A stretch of DNA of 44,986 nucleotides from an uncultured Collinsella sp. (GCA_900761995.1 CAAFEY010000008.1:1-44986), one strand, 5' to 3'; shown: positions 1 to 8,532, numbered from the stretch's first letter. Notes: generated by a model not told the origin, from the sequence alone. Numbers and translations: made by a program.

Positions 1-78
1 GGTCCAGAAAATGCCGCGTTTTACGCCGGCGACGCCTTTATCGGATAGGAAATACTTCTTTTGGAATGAGGCGAACAT
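1..78 (-). CDS. ABC exporter half-transporter, N-terminal fragment (runs off the window)
   Basis: An ATG at 78 on the minus strand opens a frame that continues past the window edge for 26 visible codons, beginning MFASFQKKYFLSDKGVAGV. The start codon directly abuts the TAA stop (81-79) of the upstream ABC exporter gene, so the two are translationally coupled. Tandem ABC half-transporters of this kind normally form a heterodimer, so this is inferred to be the partner subunit. The visible residues are only the cytoplasmic N-terminal stretch before the first membrane helix. No domain can be confirmed from them, and the call rests on context. Confidence 0.6.
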   Translation of the reverse strand, partial: MFASFQKKYFLSDKGVAGVKRGIFWT

Positions 79-1902
79 TTAGGCCTCGCCTCCCTTCGTG
101 ACGGCGGCATCCGCGGCAGCAGTGATCTTCCAGCTCGCGGCCTGTTCGTATTCGGCCCACATCTTGGCATACAGACCCTCTTGGGACAGCAACTCGGCAT
201 GGGTGCCGGCCTCCTGCACGCTACCTTGATTGAGCACCACGATCTTGTCGGCCCCCACCACGGTCGAAAGCCGGTGCGCAATCATAATGACCGTGCGACC
301 CGCCGCCAGCTTGCTAAAGGCGCGCTGGATGAGTGCCTCGTTCTCGGGATCCGCAAACGCCGTGGCCTCATCGAGCACCACGATAGGCGCGTCTTTAAGG
401 ATCGCGCGGGCAAGTGCCACGCGCTGGACCTCGCCGCCCGAAAGATATGCTCCGCCGGCACCGAGCACGGTATTGATGCCCTGTGGAAGCTTGGCCACAA
501 TGTCGTCGCACTGAGCTGCGGAGAGGGCCGCACGCACTTCGTCGTCAGTGGCCGTAGGCTTGGAGGCGCGCACGTTATCGGCAAGTGTTTGCCGGAACAG
601 CTGGTTGGTCTGGAACACAAAGGCGACCTGGTCCATAAGCTCGTGCGGATCCATATCGCGAACGTCCACACCACCTACGAGCACTCGACCCGAGGAAACA
701 TCCCAAAAACGAGGAATCAGGCTTGCGCAGGTTGACTTGCCGCCGCCCGAAGGACCCACAAGCGCAAGGGCACTACCAGCGGGAACGCTGAAACTTACAT
801 GGCTAACGGCAGGTGCTTCGGCACCCTCGTACGTAAAGCTCACGTCCTCAAATCGCACGTCGCCGCCGGCAGGGTGCTTGGGTTGCGCGGGCACGGAGAG
901 CCGCTTGGAATCCATGACGCTTCGAATGCGAGCCAGCGAATCGGCACTCATCTGAGAGGCCTCGCCCACAAACATGAGCTTGGTCATGGCCGTCGGTACC
1001 ACGGCCGAAAATATCGCGTAAAACGTGAAGTTGGCCATAAAATGCGCGAAGTCCGTCTCTCCCGGCGCCAACAGCAACGCCACGGGCAACAGGAATGTCA
1101 CAAGACCATTGAGCGCGGTAAGGTTGAGTACCTGCGGACCTCGGCAAAACGTGCCCGCATAGCTTTGTGCCATGTCGGCGTATTCGGCGATCGCGTCGTG
1201 GAACGCCTTAAAGGAATAGACCGTCTGCTGAAACACCTTGACCACGGGAATGCCGCGTACGTATTCGGTACCGGTCTTGTTCATCTTGACCAGCGCGCCC
1301 ATGTAGGCCTTCATGAACTCGGCGCCCTTGCCGCTCATCATGGTGGCCATGGCGCCAAGCGAAACGGCGACCGAGATAAGGCATGCCGCGCCCAAGCGCC
1401 AATCGAGGGCGAAAAGCAGCACGAGCAGACCTGCGACCATGGCGGTGGCGCCGGCGATATCGGGTAGCATGTGCGCGAGCAGGGTCTCGGTGGAGGCGGC
1501 GCATCCGTCTACGATACGGCGCAGCTCACCGGTGGCGTGTGTGTCAAAGTAGCCAAGCGGCAGCTTAAGCAGGTGCTCGCTCGTAGCCTTACGGATATTG
1601 GACGCGCAACGAAACGCGGATAGGTGTGTGCACATGAGCCCCACGAAATAAATCACGATGCTCACCAGGGCAAAACCGACGGCCCACCAACCATACATCG
1701 CGATATCGCAGGCTTCGCTCCAGTTAGGTGCCACGGCGATCAGATCGCGCGCGACAAGCCAAATGCACACGTACGGGCCAAAGCTCAGCAGCTGCGAGAA
1801 CGCCGAGAGGGCCATGCCCAAATATGTTAGGAATTTACGGTCGCCGGCATATGCAAGCAGCTCGCCGATACCGCCGCCTTCCTTTTTTGATCCCTTTGCC
1901 AT
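79..1902 (-). CDS. ABC exporter, fused permease/ATPase half-transporter (YbtP/YbtQ-IrtA/IrtB-like group)
   Basis: The protein has 607 residues when read from the ATG at 1902, which has an AGAAAGGAA Shine-Dalgarno 5 bases upstream. The longer frame beginning at 1950 lacks such a site. Residues about 25-310 hold six hydrophobic membrane segments. The nucleotide-binding domain follows with Walker A at 383-391 (GPSGGGKST), signature LSGGE at 487-491, Walker B VVLDE at 508-512 and the H-loop histidine at 543, so the ATPase looks intact. The string DEATAFADPENE is typical of the exporter group that includes siderophore-linked YbtPQ/IrtAB proteins. That substrate is only a suggestion. The gene abuts its presumed partner downstream and diverges from an AraC-type regulator 72 bases away, the arrangement seen in yersiniabactin-type loci. 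Confidence 0.85.
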   Translation of the reverse strand: MAKGSKKEGGGIGELLAYAGDRKFLTYLGMALSAFSQLLSFGPYVCIWLVARDLIAVAPNWSEACDIAMYGWWAVGFALVSIVIYFVGLMCTHLSAFRCASNIRKATSEHLLKLPLGYFDTHATGELRRIVDGCAASTETLLAHMLPDIAGATAMVAGLLVLLFALDWRLGAACLISVAVSLGAMATMMSGKGAEFMKAYMGALVKMNKTGTEYVRGIPVVKVFQQTVYSFKAFHDAIAEYADMAQSYAGTFCRGPQVLNLTALNGLVTFLLPVALLLAPGETDFAHFMANFTFYAIFSAVVPTAMTKLMFVGEASQMSADSLARIRSVMDSKRLSVPAQPKHPAGGDVRFEDVSFTYEGAEAPAVSHVSFSVPAGSALALVGPSGGGKSTCASLIPRFWDVSSGRVLVGGVDVRDMDPHELMDQVAFVFQTNQLFRQTLADNVRASKPTATDDEVRAALSAAQCDDIVAKLPQGINTVLGAGGAYLSGGEVQRVALARAILKDAPIVVLDEATAFADPENEALIQRAFSKLAAGRTVIMIAHRLSTVVGADKIVVLNQGSVQEAGTHAELLSQEGLYAKMWAEYEQAASWKITAAADAAVTKGGEA

Positions 1903-1974
1903 GAGATTCCTTTCTAACGGCTTGAGAGTTAACCGTAATGAACTTATCATTGATGTGTTAGCCGTGGCTCACAA

Positions 1975-3021
1975 TTGAGCCAGGCGTGGACGTTTCTGCA
2001 AAGGAAAGGGACGCTTTTGCAAATACGGCGGGCGGCAACCGACATAACCGAGCTCTACGCACCGCAGTTTGAGCAGTTTGGCCTGGAGCTTACCGGCAAG
2101 GGCGCCGTCTTTACCGGCGAGGTGGCAAACGATCGGGCGCACGGACGCGCATGGATCATGCCTCTCTCCCCTGCCTGCATCGTCATGGAGCATTACATTA
2201 CCCCGACGCACGATATGCACCTGGCCGAATACACACCCGAACCGTACGCATGCGTGAGCGAAGTCAGCGCGCCCACGCTCATGTGCATGCCCGAGGCTGG
2301 CATAACGCCTGCGAACCTTAAACCCTTGCATGGACCGTGGCCAAACAATGCCGTGTGCAGCTTTATCCAAGATAGCTGCGGCGAGGAGTTAAGCCCGCTA
2401 TTTGCAGGGCAGCTTTATCACTCGCGCTCGGTGCTCTTTTTACCCGGGTATTTTGACGAGCTGGAGCATCGGTATCCCACTGAGTTCGCGGGAGTCTTTG
2501 AGGCGTTTGCCGAGCCATGGCACGAGGAGGCGACGTCTGTCATCTGCCACACGTTGCGCAGGATTAACGAGGACCGCGCCCGCACCGCAGGCGGACACGT
2601 CTATATGCAGGGCATCGTGGAGACCATGGTCGCGGAGCTCGCCTGTTCGCGCGCGGCCCACAAACAGGCGCGGCAGGCGGCAGACACACGCGTCAGCATA
2701 ACCATTGCCGAAGAAGCAACGGCAATGATTGAGCGCGCGCTCGACAAAGGCAGGCGTGTGGGTATCAACGAGGTGGCCGAGAGGCTCTACACAAGCCGCT
2801 CCAAACTATGCGCCACCTTTAAGGCCCAAACTGGCGAGTCCCTAGGCGCCTACATTCGCAGACGCCGTATGGAGCGAGCACAGGACCTTTTGGCCGATAG
2901 CGCGCTCACGATAGCGCAGGTCGCAGAGCGTCTAGGCTACCCTCAGCAGGCCGCCTTCGCCCAAGCCTTCAAGCAACACACCGGCACCACCCCCACCACC
3001 TGGCGCTCCCAACATATATAA
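1975..3021 (+). CDS. AraC/XylS-family transcriptional regulator
   Basis: The protein has 348 residues from a TTG start at 1975; no better start with a clear ribosome site is visible, so the N-terminus is uncertain. The last ~100 residues carry the AraC double helix-turn-helix: a first helix pair around INEVAERLYTSRSKLCATF and a second around TIAQVAERLGYPQQAAFAQAF, ending with the usual aromatic/basic tail. The N-terminal 230 residues would hold the effector domain but match no motif I recognise. It is divergent from the ABC exporter pair with a 72-base shared promoter region, so it probably controls that operon. That region contains repeated GCTAAC/GTTAAC/CGTTAG-like words that could be binding half-sites. 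By analogy with YbtA/YbtPQ the signal could be a siderophore or a toxic compound; the sequence does not decide. Confidence 0.8.
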   Translation: MSQAWTFLQRKGTLLQIRRAATDITELYAPQFEQFGLELTGKGAVFTGEVANDRAHGRAWIMPLSPACIVMEHYITPTHDMHLAEYTPEPYACVSEVSAPTLMCMPEAGITPANLKPLHGPWPNNAVCSFIQDSCGEELSPLFAGQLYHSRSVLFLPGYFDELEHRYPTEFAGVFEAFAEPWHEEATSVICHTLRRINEDRARTAGGHVYMQGIVETMVAELACSRAAHKQARQAADTRVSITIAEEATAMIERALDKGRRVGINEVAERLYTSRSKLCATFKAQTGESLGAYIRRRRMERAQDLLADSALTIAQVAERLGYPQQAAFAQAFKQHTGTTPTTWRSQHI

Positions 3022-3022
3022 A

Positions 3023-3051
3023 GAATGAAGGCGCCATCGGCGCCCTCATTC
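3023..3051 (+). terminator. Hairpin terminator after the AraC gene
   Basis: The stem pairs GAATGAAGGCGCC with GGCGCCCTCATTC around a three-base ATC loop, with one A-C mismatch, beginning 2 bases after the stop codon. The downstream tract is only moderately T-rich, so termination efficiency is uncertain. Confidence 0.6.
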
Positions 3052-3096
3052 ACTCTATTCCTGTCAGCCCACCTGACCTGAACGGCCGAGTCGTCT

Positions 3097-3239
3097 GGCC
3101 GGGGAAGCCCCGAGTCGCCGGGGTGTTTGCTCCAAATGAGTTCCGCATGCAAAGAAGGCCACTAAATGTGGCCTTCGTCTTGCATAGGACTGTTTGAAAT
3201 TTGGAGGAAACACCCCGGCGACTCGGGGCTTCCCCGGCC
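3097..3239. repeat. 143-base near-perfect palindrome with nested hairpin
   Basis: The 40-base arms at 3097-3136 and 3200-3239 are reverse complements at 39 of 40 positions (one G/C difference at arm position 33). Between them lies a second hairpin: GAAGGCCAC (3154-3162) pairs with GTGGCCTTC (3168-3176) around TAAAT, extended by ATGCAA/TTGCAT. The element fills the gap between the convergent 3' ends of the AraC gene and gatB. It could form a large cruciform or a very stable transcript end for either strand. No coding role is visible. Confidence 0.9.
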
Positions 3240-3245
3240 TCGCGG

Positions 3246-4922
3246 CTACGAGAGCGACGTTCTCAGCAACTCGTTGAAGAGCTTCGGGTTGCCCTTGCCG
3301 CGGCTCGCCTTCATGCACTGGCCCACCAAAAAGCCGATGACCTTCTGGTTGCCATCTCGGTACTGCTGCGCCTGCTCGGCACAGTTTGCCAGCACCTCGT
3401 CCACAATCGGCTGCAGCGCGCCGGCGTCGCTCACCTGACGCATGCCGCGCTCGTCGACGATCTTATTGGGGTCATCACCGGTCTGGGCCACGGCCTCAAA
3501 GACCTCATGAGCCTGGTTGGAGCTGATGGCATCGGTCGCCAGCAGCTTGGCAAGAGCTGCCACCTGAGCCGGCGCGATGCCGGACTCGGCGAGCGAGACA
3601 CCCGCGCCCTTAAGGTAGGCGATCATCTCGTTGACCAGCAGGTTTGCGACCGTCTGGGCCTCCTTGCCAGCCATACCGGCAGCGGCAGCCTCAAAGAACT
3701 CAGCAAACTCCGGGTCGCCGGCGATCTGCTCGGCATCGGCCGCCTTAATGCCAAAGTCGGCCTCAAAACGGGCGCGCTTGGCATCGGGCAGCTCGGGGAT
3801 CTCGCCACGGCAGCGGTCGATGAACTCGTCGTCCAGATCAAACGGCGCCAGGTCGGGATCGGGGAACAGGCGATAGTCGTCGGCCGTTTCCTTCACACGC
3901 ATGACTACGGTGCGTTTGCGGCTGGGCTCCCAGTGGCGGGTCTCCTGATAGATGATGCCGCCCTCCTCGAGCACCTCGGCCTGGCGGCAGATCTCGTAGG
4001 CAAGGCCGTCGTGCAGGCTCTTAAACGAGTTGAGGTTCTTGAGCTCGGTCTTGGTGCCCAGCTTGGTCTCGCCACGGCGACGCAGCGACACGTTGCCGTC
4101 GCAGCGCATGGAACCCTTCTCCATGGAGCAGTCCGAAATGCCCAGCGTCACAAAGATGCGGCGGAGCTTCTCCATAAACAGGCGAGCCTCCTCGGGCGTG
4201 CGCAGATCGGGCTCAGTCACGAGCTCAATCAAAGGCGTGCCGCAGCGGTTGTAGTCGACGAGTGACTCGGCGGCGGCGGTAATGCGGCCCTCGGCACCGC
4301 CCACATGGACCATCTTGGCGGCATCCTCCTCCATGTGGATGCGCAGGATGCGGATGGGCACCGTGTAGGAACCGTCCTCGCGACGCTCGGGCATCTGCAG
4401 GTTGGACGCGTCGTAGCTGGCCAGGTGGCCGGCGCGCTGATTGCCCTCGCGCATGGTCGACGTCATAGACGTGGACAGGCCCTCGGCGTTGGCCGAAGCG
4501 CTCGCCAGACTCTGGGCCTCGGCCTCGCCAAACGCGCAGTCAGGGCGCTCAGCGGCACCGCGACCGGTCACGTCCAGATCCAGGTGACCATACATGGCAA
4601 AGGCGACCGGACCCTGCGTGGTCTGGAAGTTCTTGGCCATATCGGGATAGAAGTAGTGTTTGCGGTAGAACATCGAGTGGCGCTGAATCTCACAGTTGGT
4701 AGCGAGACCGGCCTTGACGATGCTCTCGATGGCGCGCTTGTTGGGCACCGGCAGCGCACCGGGCAGGCCCAGGCACACCGGGCACACGTTGGCGTTGGGC
4801 TCGTCATCGTGGCTGAGCTTGCAGTTGCAGAACATCTTGGTATCGAGTGCGGTGAGCTCGGTATGGATCTCCAGGCCGATCACGGCCTCCCAATCCTGCA
4901 GGACCTCGGAAAGCTCCTTCAT
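3246..4922 (-). CDS. gatB: Aspartyl/glutamyl-tRNA amidotransferase subunit B
   Basis: GatB binds the misacylated Glu-tRNA(Gln) or Asp-tRNA(Asn), phosphorylates the acyl group and accepts ammonia from GatA. The N-terminus reads WEAVIGLEIHTEL, the family hallmark, followed by a zinc knuckle with Cys32, Cys34, Cys47 and Cys50. The catalytic cradle HMEEDAAK lies near residues 196-203, and the C-terminal YqeY-like tail domain ends the protein. At 558 residues it is 60-80 residues longer than usual. The excess is an insertion of about 50 or more residues between YGHLDLDV (about 111-118) and IRILRIHMEEDA (from 190). The ATG overlaps the gatA stop by one base (TAATG). It is the last gene of the gatCAB operon. 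It implies that at least one of GlnRS or AsnRS is missing from the genome. Confidence 0.97.
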   Translation of the reverse strand: MKELSEVLQDWEAVIGLEIHTELTALDTKMFCNCKLSHDDEPNANVCPVCLGLPGALPVPNKRAIESIVKAGLATNCEIQRHSMFYRKHYFYPDMAKNFQTTQGPVAFAMYGHLDLDVTGRGAAERPDCAFGEAEAQSLASASANAEGLSTSMTSTMREGNQRAGHLASYDASNLQMPERREDGSYTVPIRILRIHMEEDAAKMVHVGGAEGRITAAAESLVDYNRCGTPLIELVTEPDLRTPEEARLFMEKLRRIFVTLGISDCSMEKGSMRCDGNVSLRRRGETKLGTKTELKNLNSFKSLHDGLAYEICRQAEVLEEGGIIYQETRHWEPSRKRTVVMRVKETADDYRLFPDPDLAPFDLDDEFIDRCRGEIPELPDAKRARFEADFGIKAADAEQIAGDPEFAEFFEAAAAGMAGKEAQTVANLLVNEMIAYLKGAGVSLAESGIAPAQVAALAKLLATDAISSNQAHEVFEAVAQTGDDPNKIVDERGMRQVSDAGALQPIVDEVLANCAEQAQQYRDGNQKVIGFLVGQCMKASRGKGNPKLFNELLRTSLS

Positions 4923-6436
4923 TACAGCTCGCCTCCCTTCCCGGCAAAATCGGGCGCGACGGAAAGCGCGGGCGCACCCGTGGCGGCATCGGCAAAGCCG
5001 CGCTCCAGGGCGCGGGCAAACGTGAGCAGCTGACGGTCCTTAAAGGCAGGTCCCACCAGCTGAGCAGAAACGGGCAACTGAGTATCCTCGCCCAGACCCA
5101 GCGGCACCGAGATACCACCGTTGCCGCAAATGTTGAGCGAGATGGTGTACAGGTCCGAAAGGTACATCTGCGTGGGGTCGCTGATCTCGCCAAACTTAAA
5201 GGCCGTGCGCGGCGAGGCGGGCATGAGGATGGCGTCCACCCTGGCATACGCGGCGTCGTAGTCCTGCGTGATGAGCGTGCGAGCCTTTTGCGCAGCGTAG
5301 TAGTACTTGTCGTACACGCCCGAGCTCAGCAGGTAGGCGCCGAGCATCTGACGGCGCTTGGCCTCGGCGCCAAAGCCGTGGGCGCGCGACAGCGAGCTCT
5401 GGTCGGACAGGTTGGCGCAGCCCTCCTCCTGATAGCCGTAGCGAATGCCGTCGAAGCGAGCCAGGTTGGAGAACGCCTCGGCCGGGCCGATAACGTAGTA
5501 GGCGGCGATGGCGGCGTCCAGGTGCGGCAGGTCGACCTCGACCAGCTCGGCGCCCTGGTTCTGCAGCTCCTGGGCGGCGCGCTGAACAGCGGCCTTGACC
5601 TCGGGCGTTAGGCCCTCGGCCTCCATAAACGCGGGGATGATGCCCACGCGCTTGCCCTCGATGCTGTCGTTGAGGTGCTCGGTAAAGTCGACGGCGCAGT
5701 CCTGGCTGGTGCAGTCGTACGGATCGTGGCCCGCACCGGTGAGCGCGTTCATGGCCAGCGCGACGTCCTCGACCGTGCGGCCGAAGGGGCCCACCTGGTC
5801 GAGCGAAGAGCCAAAGGCCACCACGCCGTAGCGGCTCACGGCGCCGTACGTGGGCTTAAAGCCCACCACGCCGCAGAGCGACGCCGGCTGGCGGATAGAG
5901 CCGCCGGTGTCCGAGCCCAGCGAGAGCGCGACCTCGCCCGCGGCGACGGCGGCAGCGGAGCCACCCGAGGAGCCACCGGGCACACGCTCGGTATCCCAGG
6001 GGTTGTTGGTGCGGTGGAAGGCCGAGCTCTCGGTAGAGCTACCGAAGGCGAACTCGTCCATGTTGGCTTTGCCCATGGGCAGGCAGCCAGCGTCGAGCAT
6101 GCGCTGGACGCAGGTGGCGGTGTAGACGCTCTGGTAGTTCTCGAGCATACAGGAAGCGCAGGTAGTGCGCGTACCCACGAGGTTCATGTTGTCCTTAATA
6201 GCCAGCGGCACGCCCGCGAGCGGGGGCAGCGGCTTGCCGGCGGCACGGTCGGCATCCACGTGCGCGGCTGCCTTAAGCGCGAGCTCGGGCGACACCTGCA
6301 GGAATGCCTGGACCCCACCCTCGCGCGCCTCGATGGCGGCAAGGGAGGCTTGGGCCACCTCGGTAGCGGTAAAGTCGCCAGCGGCAACGCCTGCGGCGAT
6401 CTGGGCGGCGGTAAGGGAATCGAAGCTCTGCGCCAT
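4922..6436 (-). CDS. gatA: Aspartyl/glutamyl-tRNA amidotransferase subunit A
   Basis: GatA is the glutaminase of the GatCAB complex and releases ammonia that is channelled to GatB. The 504 residues match the family length. The amidase-signature Ser-cisSer-Lys triad is visible as Lys81 (GVPLAIKDN), Ser156 (PGGSSGGS) and Ser180 (SDTGGSIR). The start codon overlaps the gatC stop by one base and the stop overlaps the gatB start by one base, so all three subunits are translationally coupled. Nothing looks truncated. Confidence 0.98.
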   Translation of the reverse strand: MAQSFDSLTAAQIAAGVAAGDFTATEVAQASLAAIEAREGGVQAFLQVSPELALKAAAHVDADRAAGKPLPPLAGVPLAIKDNMNLVGTRTTCASCMLENYQSVYTATCVQRMLDAGCLPMGKANMDEFAFGSSTESSAFHRTNNPWDTERVPGGSSGGSAAAVAAGEVALSLGSDTGGSIRQPASLCGVVGFKPTYGAVSRYGVVAFGSSLDQVGPFGRTVEDVALAMNALTGAGHDPYDCTSQDCAVDFTEHLNDSIEGKRVGIIPAFMEAEGLTPEVKAAVQRAAQELQNQGAELVEVDLPHLDAAIAAYYVIGPAEAFSNLARFDGIRYGYQEEGCANLSDQSSLSRAHGFGAEAKRRQMLGAYLLSSGVYDKYYYAAQKARTLITQDYDAAYARVDAILMPASPRTAFKFGEISDPTQMYLSDLYTISLNICGNGGISVPLGLGEDTQLPVSAQLVGPAFKDRQLLTFARALERGFADAATGAPALSVAPDFAGKGGEL

Positions 6437-6747
6437 TACTCGCTCTCCCCCTCTCCCAAAATGGACGGCACGCGGAAGTAGCGGTCGCGCGCGCTGCCGG
6501 CGTTTTCCAGCGCAACGTCGAGCGGCAGGTCGCGCTCGGGCTCGCGCAGGTCGTCGCCCATCACGTTGGACAGGCTTCCGATGGGATGGAACGTGGGCTC
6601 CACGTCGGGCAAGTCATATTGCAAGACGGGCTCGAGCATCTGGACGGCGTCGTTCATGTAGGACGTCATCTGGGCGAGCTCGTCATCGGTCAGTGCGATC
6701 TTTGCGTACTCGGCGATGCCGCGCACGTCTTTCTCGCTGAGTGCCAT
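6436..6747 (-). CDS. gatC: Aspartyl/glutamyl-tRNA amidotransferase subunit C
   Basis: This small subunit (103 residues) stabilises the GatA-GatB interface. The sequence ALSEKDVRGIAEYAKIALTD at the start, the central YDLPDVEPTFHPI and the tail ARDRYFRVPSILGE are typical of GatC. The ATG at 6747 is preceded by GGAAGGGAG at good spacing and is preferred over an ATG six codons earlier. It is the first gene of gatC-gatA-gatB. The 273 bases upstream, up to the sortase gene, hold two hairpin repeats and presumably the operon promoter. Confidence 0.95.
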   Translation of the reverse strand: MALSEKDVRGIAEYAKIALTDDELAQMTSYMNDAVQMLEPVLQYDLPDVEPTFHPIGSLSNVMGDDLREPERDLPLDVALENAGSARDRYFRVPSILGEGESE

Positions 6748-6901
6748 AGGCGCTCCCTTCCGCATAACAGATAAACCGCTCTAGTATACAGGGCAACGCC
6801 GCTTGGAGCAGGCGCTTTACCCAAATGCAGCGAAAACGTAACGAGGACGGCGGGTTGGCAGGCGGTTCTGCAGTGGAAACCGCATAGCTCACAACACAAA
6901 C

Positions 6902-6958
6902 CATCACAACATTCGACGCTTTTCGCCAAAATCGCGATTTTCATCGAATGTTGTGATG
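6902..6958 (+). repeat. Palindromic hairpin repeat, family 1, copy 1
   Basis: The arms CATCACAACATTCGA (6902-6916) and TCGAATGTTGTGATG (6944-6958) are perfect 15-base inverted repeats around an asymmetric core containing CGCCAAAATCG. Further copies occur at 17.2, 21.35 and 22.6 kb. It lies 3' of the sortase gene, between it and gatC. The core orientation is the same as in copy 2 and opposite to copies 3 and 4. Confidence 0.9.
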
Positions 6959-6973
6959 ATTTGGAAGCCCCGA

Positions 6974-7006
6974 CCACCGCAAGGGTGCCCGCCCCCTTTG
7001 TGATGG
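6974..7006. repeat. Hairpin repeat, family 2, degenerate copy
   Basis: This is a decayed member of the family seen at 16.2, 17.2, 18.75 and 34.8 kb. It reads CCACCGCAAGGGTGCC, then GCCCCCTTTGTGATGG, with several mismatches in the stem. It lies 3' of the sortase gene, 15 bases from the family 1 hairpin. Confidence 0.7.
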
Positions 7007-7020
7007 TTCCGAACGATGTC

Positions 7021-7959
7021 TTATGCCGAGGCCTTGGCCTTGCGGCGCTTGCGGACCGCGTGGATCACGATGTCCAGCAGCAACAGCACAATGGCCACGA
7101 CCACGATGAGCACGGCAAACTCGCGCTTGCCCCAGTGGCGGCCGGCCAGCGACTTTTGCTTGTCGACGTCCTTCTTGTTGTACTTGGTGCGCACGCAATG
7201 CACCAGCAGGCGATGGTCGTTCACGCCGTAGGGCGTGCAGGTGACGAGCGTCACCTTGTCGGCACCGGGCTCGATGGTCAGCGACTCCATCTCCTCGGGC
7301 AGCACCACCTCGGAGTCCACCATCTTGTAGGCGAGCGTCTTGTTCATGGTGTGCAGCAGCACCAGGTCGCCGGGCTCCAGCGAGTGGATGTCGTCGAACA
7401 TGCTCAGGTTGCGCATGCCCGAGTGCGCGGTGAGCACGCAATGCGTCGAGGTGCCTCCCACCGGCAGGCTCGTGCCCTCCAGGTGACCGACGCCCGCCAT
7501 TAGGACTTCCTCGCTCGTGCCGTGGTAGATGGGCATGCTCACGTCGATGGAGGGGATCTCGACCCAGCTCATCATGGGGTCGCGGTCAAAGATGAGCTGC
7601 TGGGCGTAGGGCTCGATCTGGTCGGCGGGAAGCTCGGTGGCCTCGCCCGCCAGTTGCTCGTTAAAGGAGCGCGCCTGGAGCAGGATGCGCTCGCGCTCCT
7701 CGGCAGACAGCGCGTCCACGGTGCTGGACACGGTGCTGATCTGGTTGAACACGCCCGAGGCCTCGAGCCGGTCCAAGATCCACGGCCAGGTCATAAGGCC
7801 CACGCCAATAAGGATGATGACGATAGTGATGAGCCGGTCGGCCCAGCGCGGCAGCCGTTTGCGACGACGCTTAGGCTTTGGTCGAGGTTTGGGCTGGGGG
7901 CTTGAGCCACCGTTTGCCGCGGTGTTATTGCTCTTCATATGTTTGGCGCCCTGCACCAT
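7021..7959 (-). CDS. Class C (pilin-polymerising) sortase
   Basis: The 312-residue transpeptidase should join pilin subunits through lysine isopeptide bonds at the cell surface. It has a basic cytoplasmic N-terminus, a membrane helix at about 43-60, the catalytic domain, and a second membrane helix at about 281-300 followed by a basic tail; this two-helix layout is typical of class C. Catalytic residues are His179 (LTAHSG), Cys241 (TLVTCTPYG) and Arg250. A lid-like DRDPMMSW segment lies at 125-132. The ATG at 7959 has GAGGAG nine bases upstream; a second ATG seven codons later has a weaker site. It is the last gene of the pilus locus, downstream of three LPXTG-like proteins that it presumably processes. 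Confidence 0.93.
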   Translation of the reverse strand: MVQGAKHMKSNNTAANGGSSPQPKPRPKPKRRRKRLPRWADRLITIVIILIGVGLMTWPWILDRLEASGVFNQISTVSSTVDALSAEERERILLQARSFNEQLAGEATELPADQIEPYAQQLIFDRDPMMSWVEIPSIDVSMPIYHGTSEEVLMAGVGHLEGTSLPVGGTSTHCVLTAHSGMRNLSMFDDIHSLEPGDLVLLHTMNKTLAYKMVDSEVVLPEEMESLTIEPGADKVTLVTCTPYGVNDHRLLVHCVRTKYNKKDVDKQKSLAGRHWGKREFAVLIVVVAIVLLLLDIVIHAVRKRRKAKASA

Positions 7960-8060
7960 CGCCGGTCACTCCTCTAAAGCTCAGGTTGTCTAAACAAATA
8001 ATAGCCGATTAGCAGGCTCCCCGCCGGGCATAGGCCCGTATTTGAGTTTTCAAAATATCT

Positions 8061-8193
8061 CGAATCAACTGAGCGATTCGGGATACAATGTCTATAGAAA
8101 ACGACGCACCCCGCGTAAGTGTTGAGAGCGCGGGCGGCCTAGTTTTCAGCTTTTGTTAAATGCCCGGGCCTCTAACCCCGGGCATTCTTATTT
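8061..8193 (+). ncRNA. Candidate structured RNA, copy 1 of a tandem pair
   Basis: Three hairpins occur in order. CGAAT (8061-8065) pairs with ATTCG, followed by GGGATACAAT. Next, GAAAAC (8097-8102) pairs with GTTTTC (8142-8147), enclosing CCCGCG (8110-8115) with CGCGGG (8129-8134). Last, AATGCCCGGG pairs with CCCGGGCATT (ending 8186), followed by TTCTTATTT, resembling an intrinsic terminator. A second copy at 8533-8662 keeps all three stems with compensatory changes. TACAAT at 8084-8089 could instead be a -10 box. It would be transcribed against the pilus operon. Function unknown; I do not recognise an established RNA family. Confidence 0.5.
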
Positions 8194-8340
8194 GCGCTTG
8201 TTGTGGCGCAAATGCCTTCCACCGTCCGCACCGCGCGTGCGCCTACGGACCTTAAACCGAACCTCATACGAGTCAAAAAACGCGATGACGAACGAGCCCA
8301 CCGCCGCAAGGGCGGCGAGCACGTTAAGGAATTTCAGCAT
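8188..8340 (-). CDS. Small single-pass membrane protein within the pilus locus
   Basis: This 50-residue frame begins MLKFLNVLAALAAVGSFVIA. One hydrophobic helix (about residues 3-22) is followed by a strongly basic tail (VRFKVRRRTR onward), predicting an inner-membrane protein with a cytoplasmic C-terminus. The ATG at 8340 is preceded by GGAGG with seven-base spacing, which is the best argument that it is translated. It lies between the last pilin and the sortase, on the same strand. The 3' half is duplicated without a start at 8670-8765. No family is recognised. Confidence 0.55.
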   Translation of the reverse strand: MLKFLNVLAALAAVGSFVIAFFDSYEVRFKVRRRTRGADGGRHLRHNKRK

Positions 8341-8532
8341 TTGGGGACCTCCGATCGAGTCGTCGGCCGCCCGCGCACGGAATGCGTCGCAAAGCCATTT
8401 TACCGCGAGTACTCGCACTTACAGCTGGTATACGCGATTTTGACAAACATTTGTTCGATAGTCATACGCTCGATCCTTCGGACAGTGAAGCCCAACCGCA
8501 TTGTCCGGCATATTTGCGTTTTCAAAACAGCC

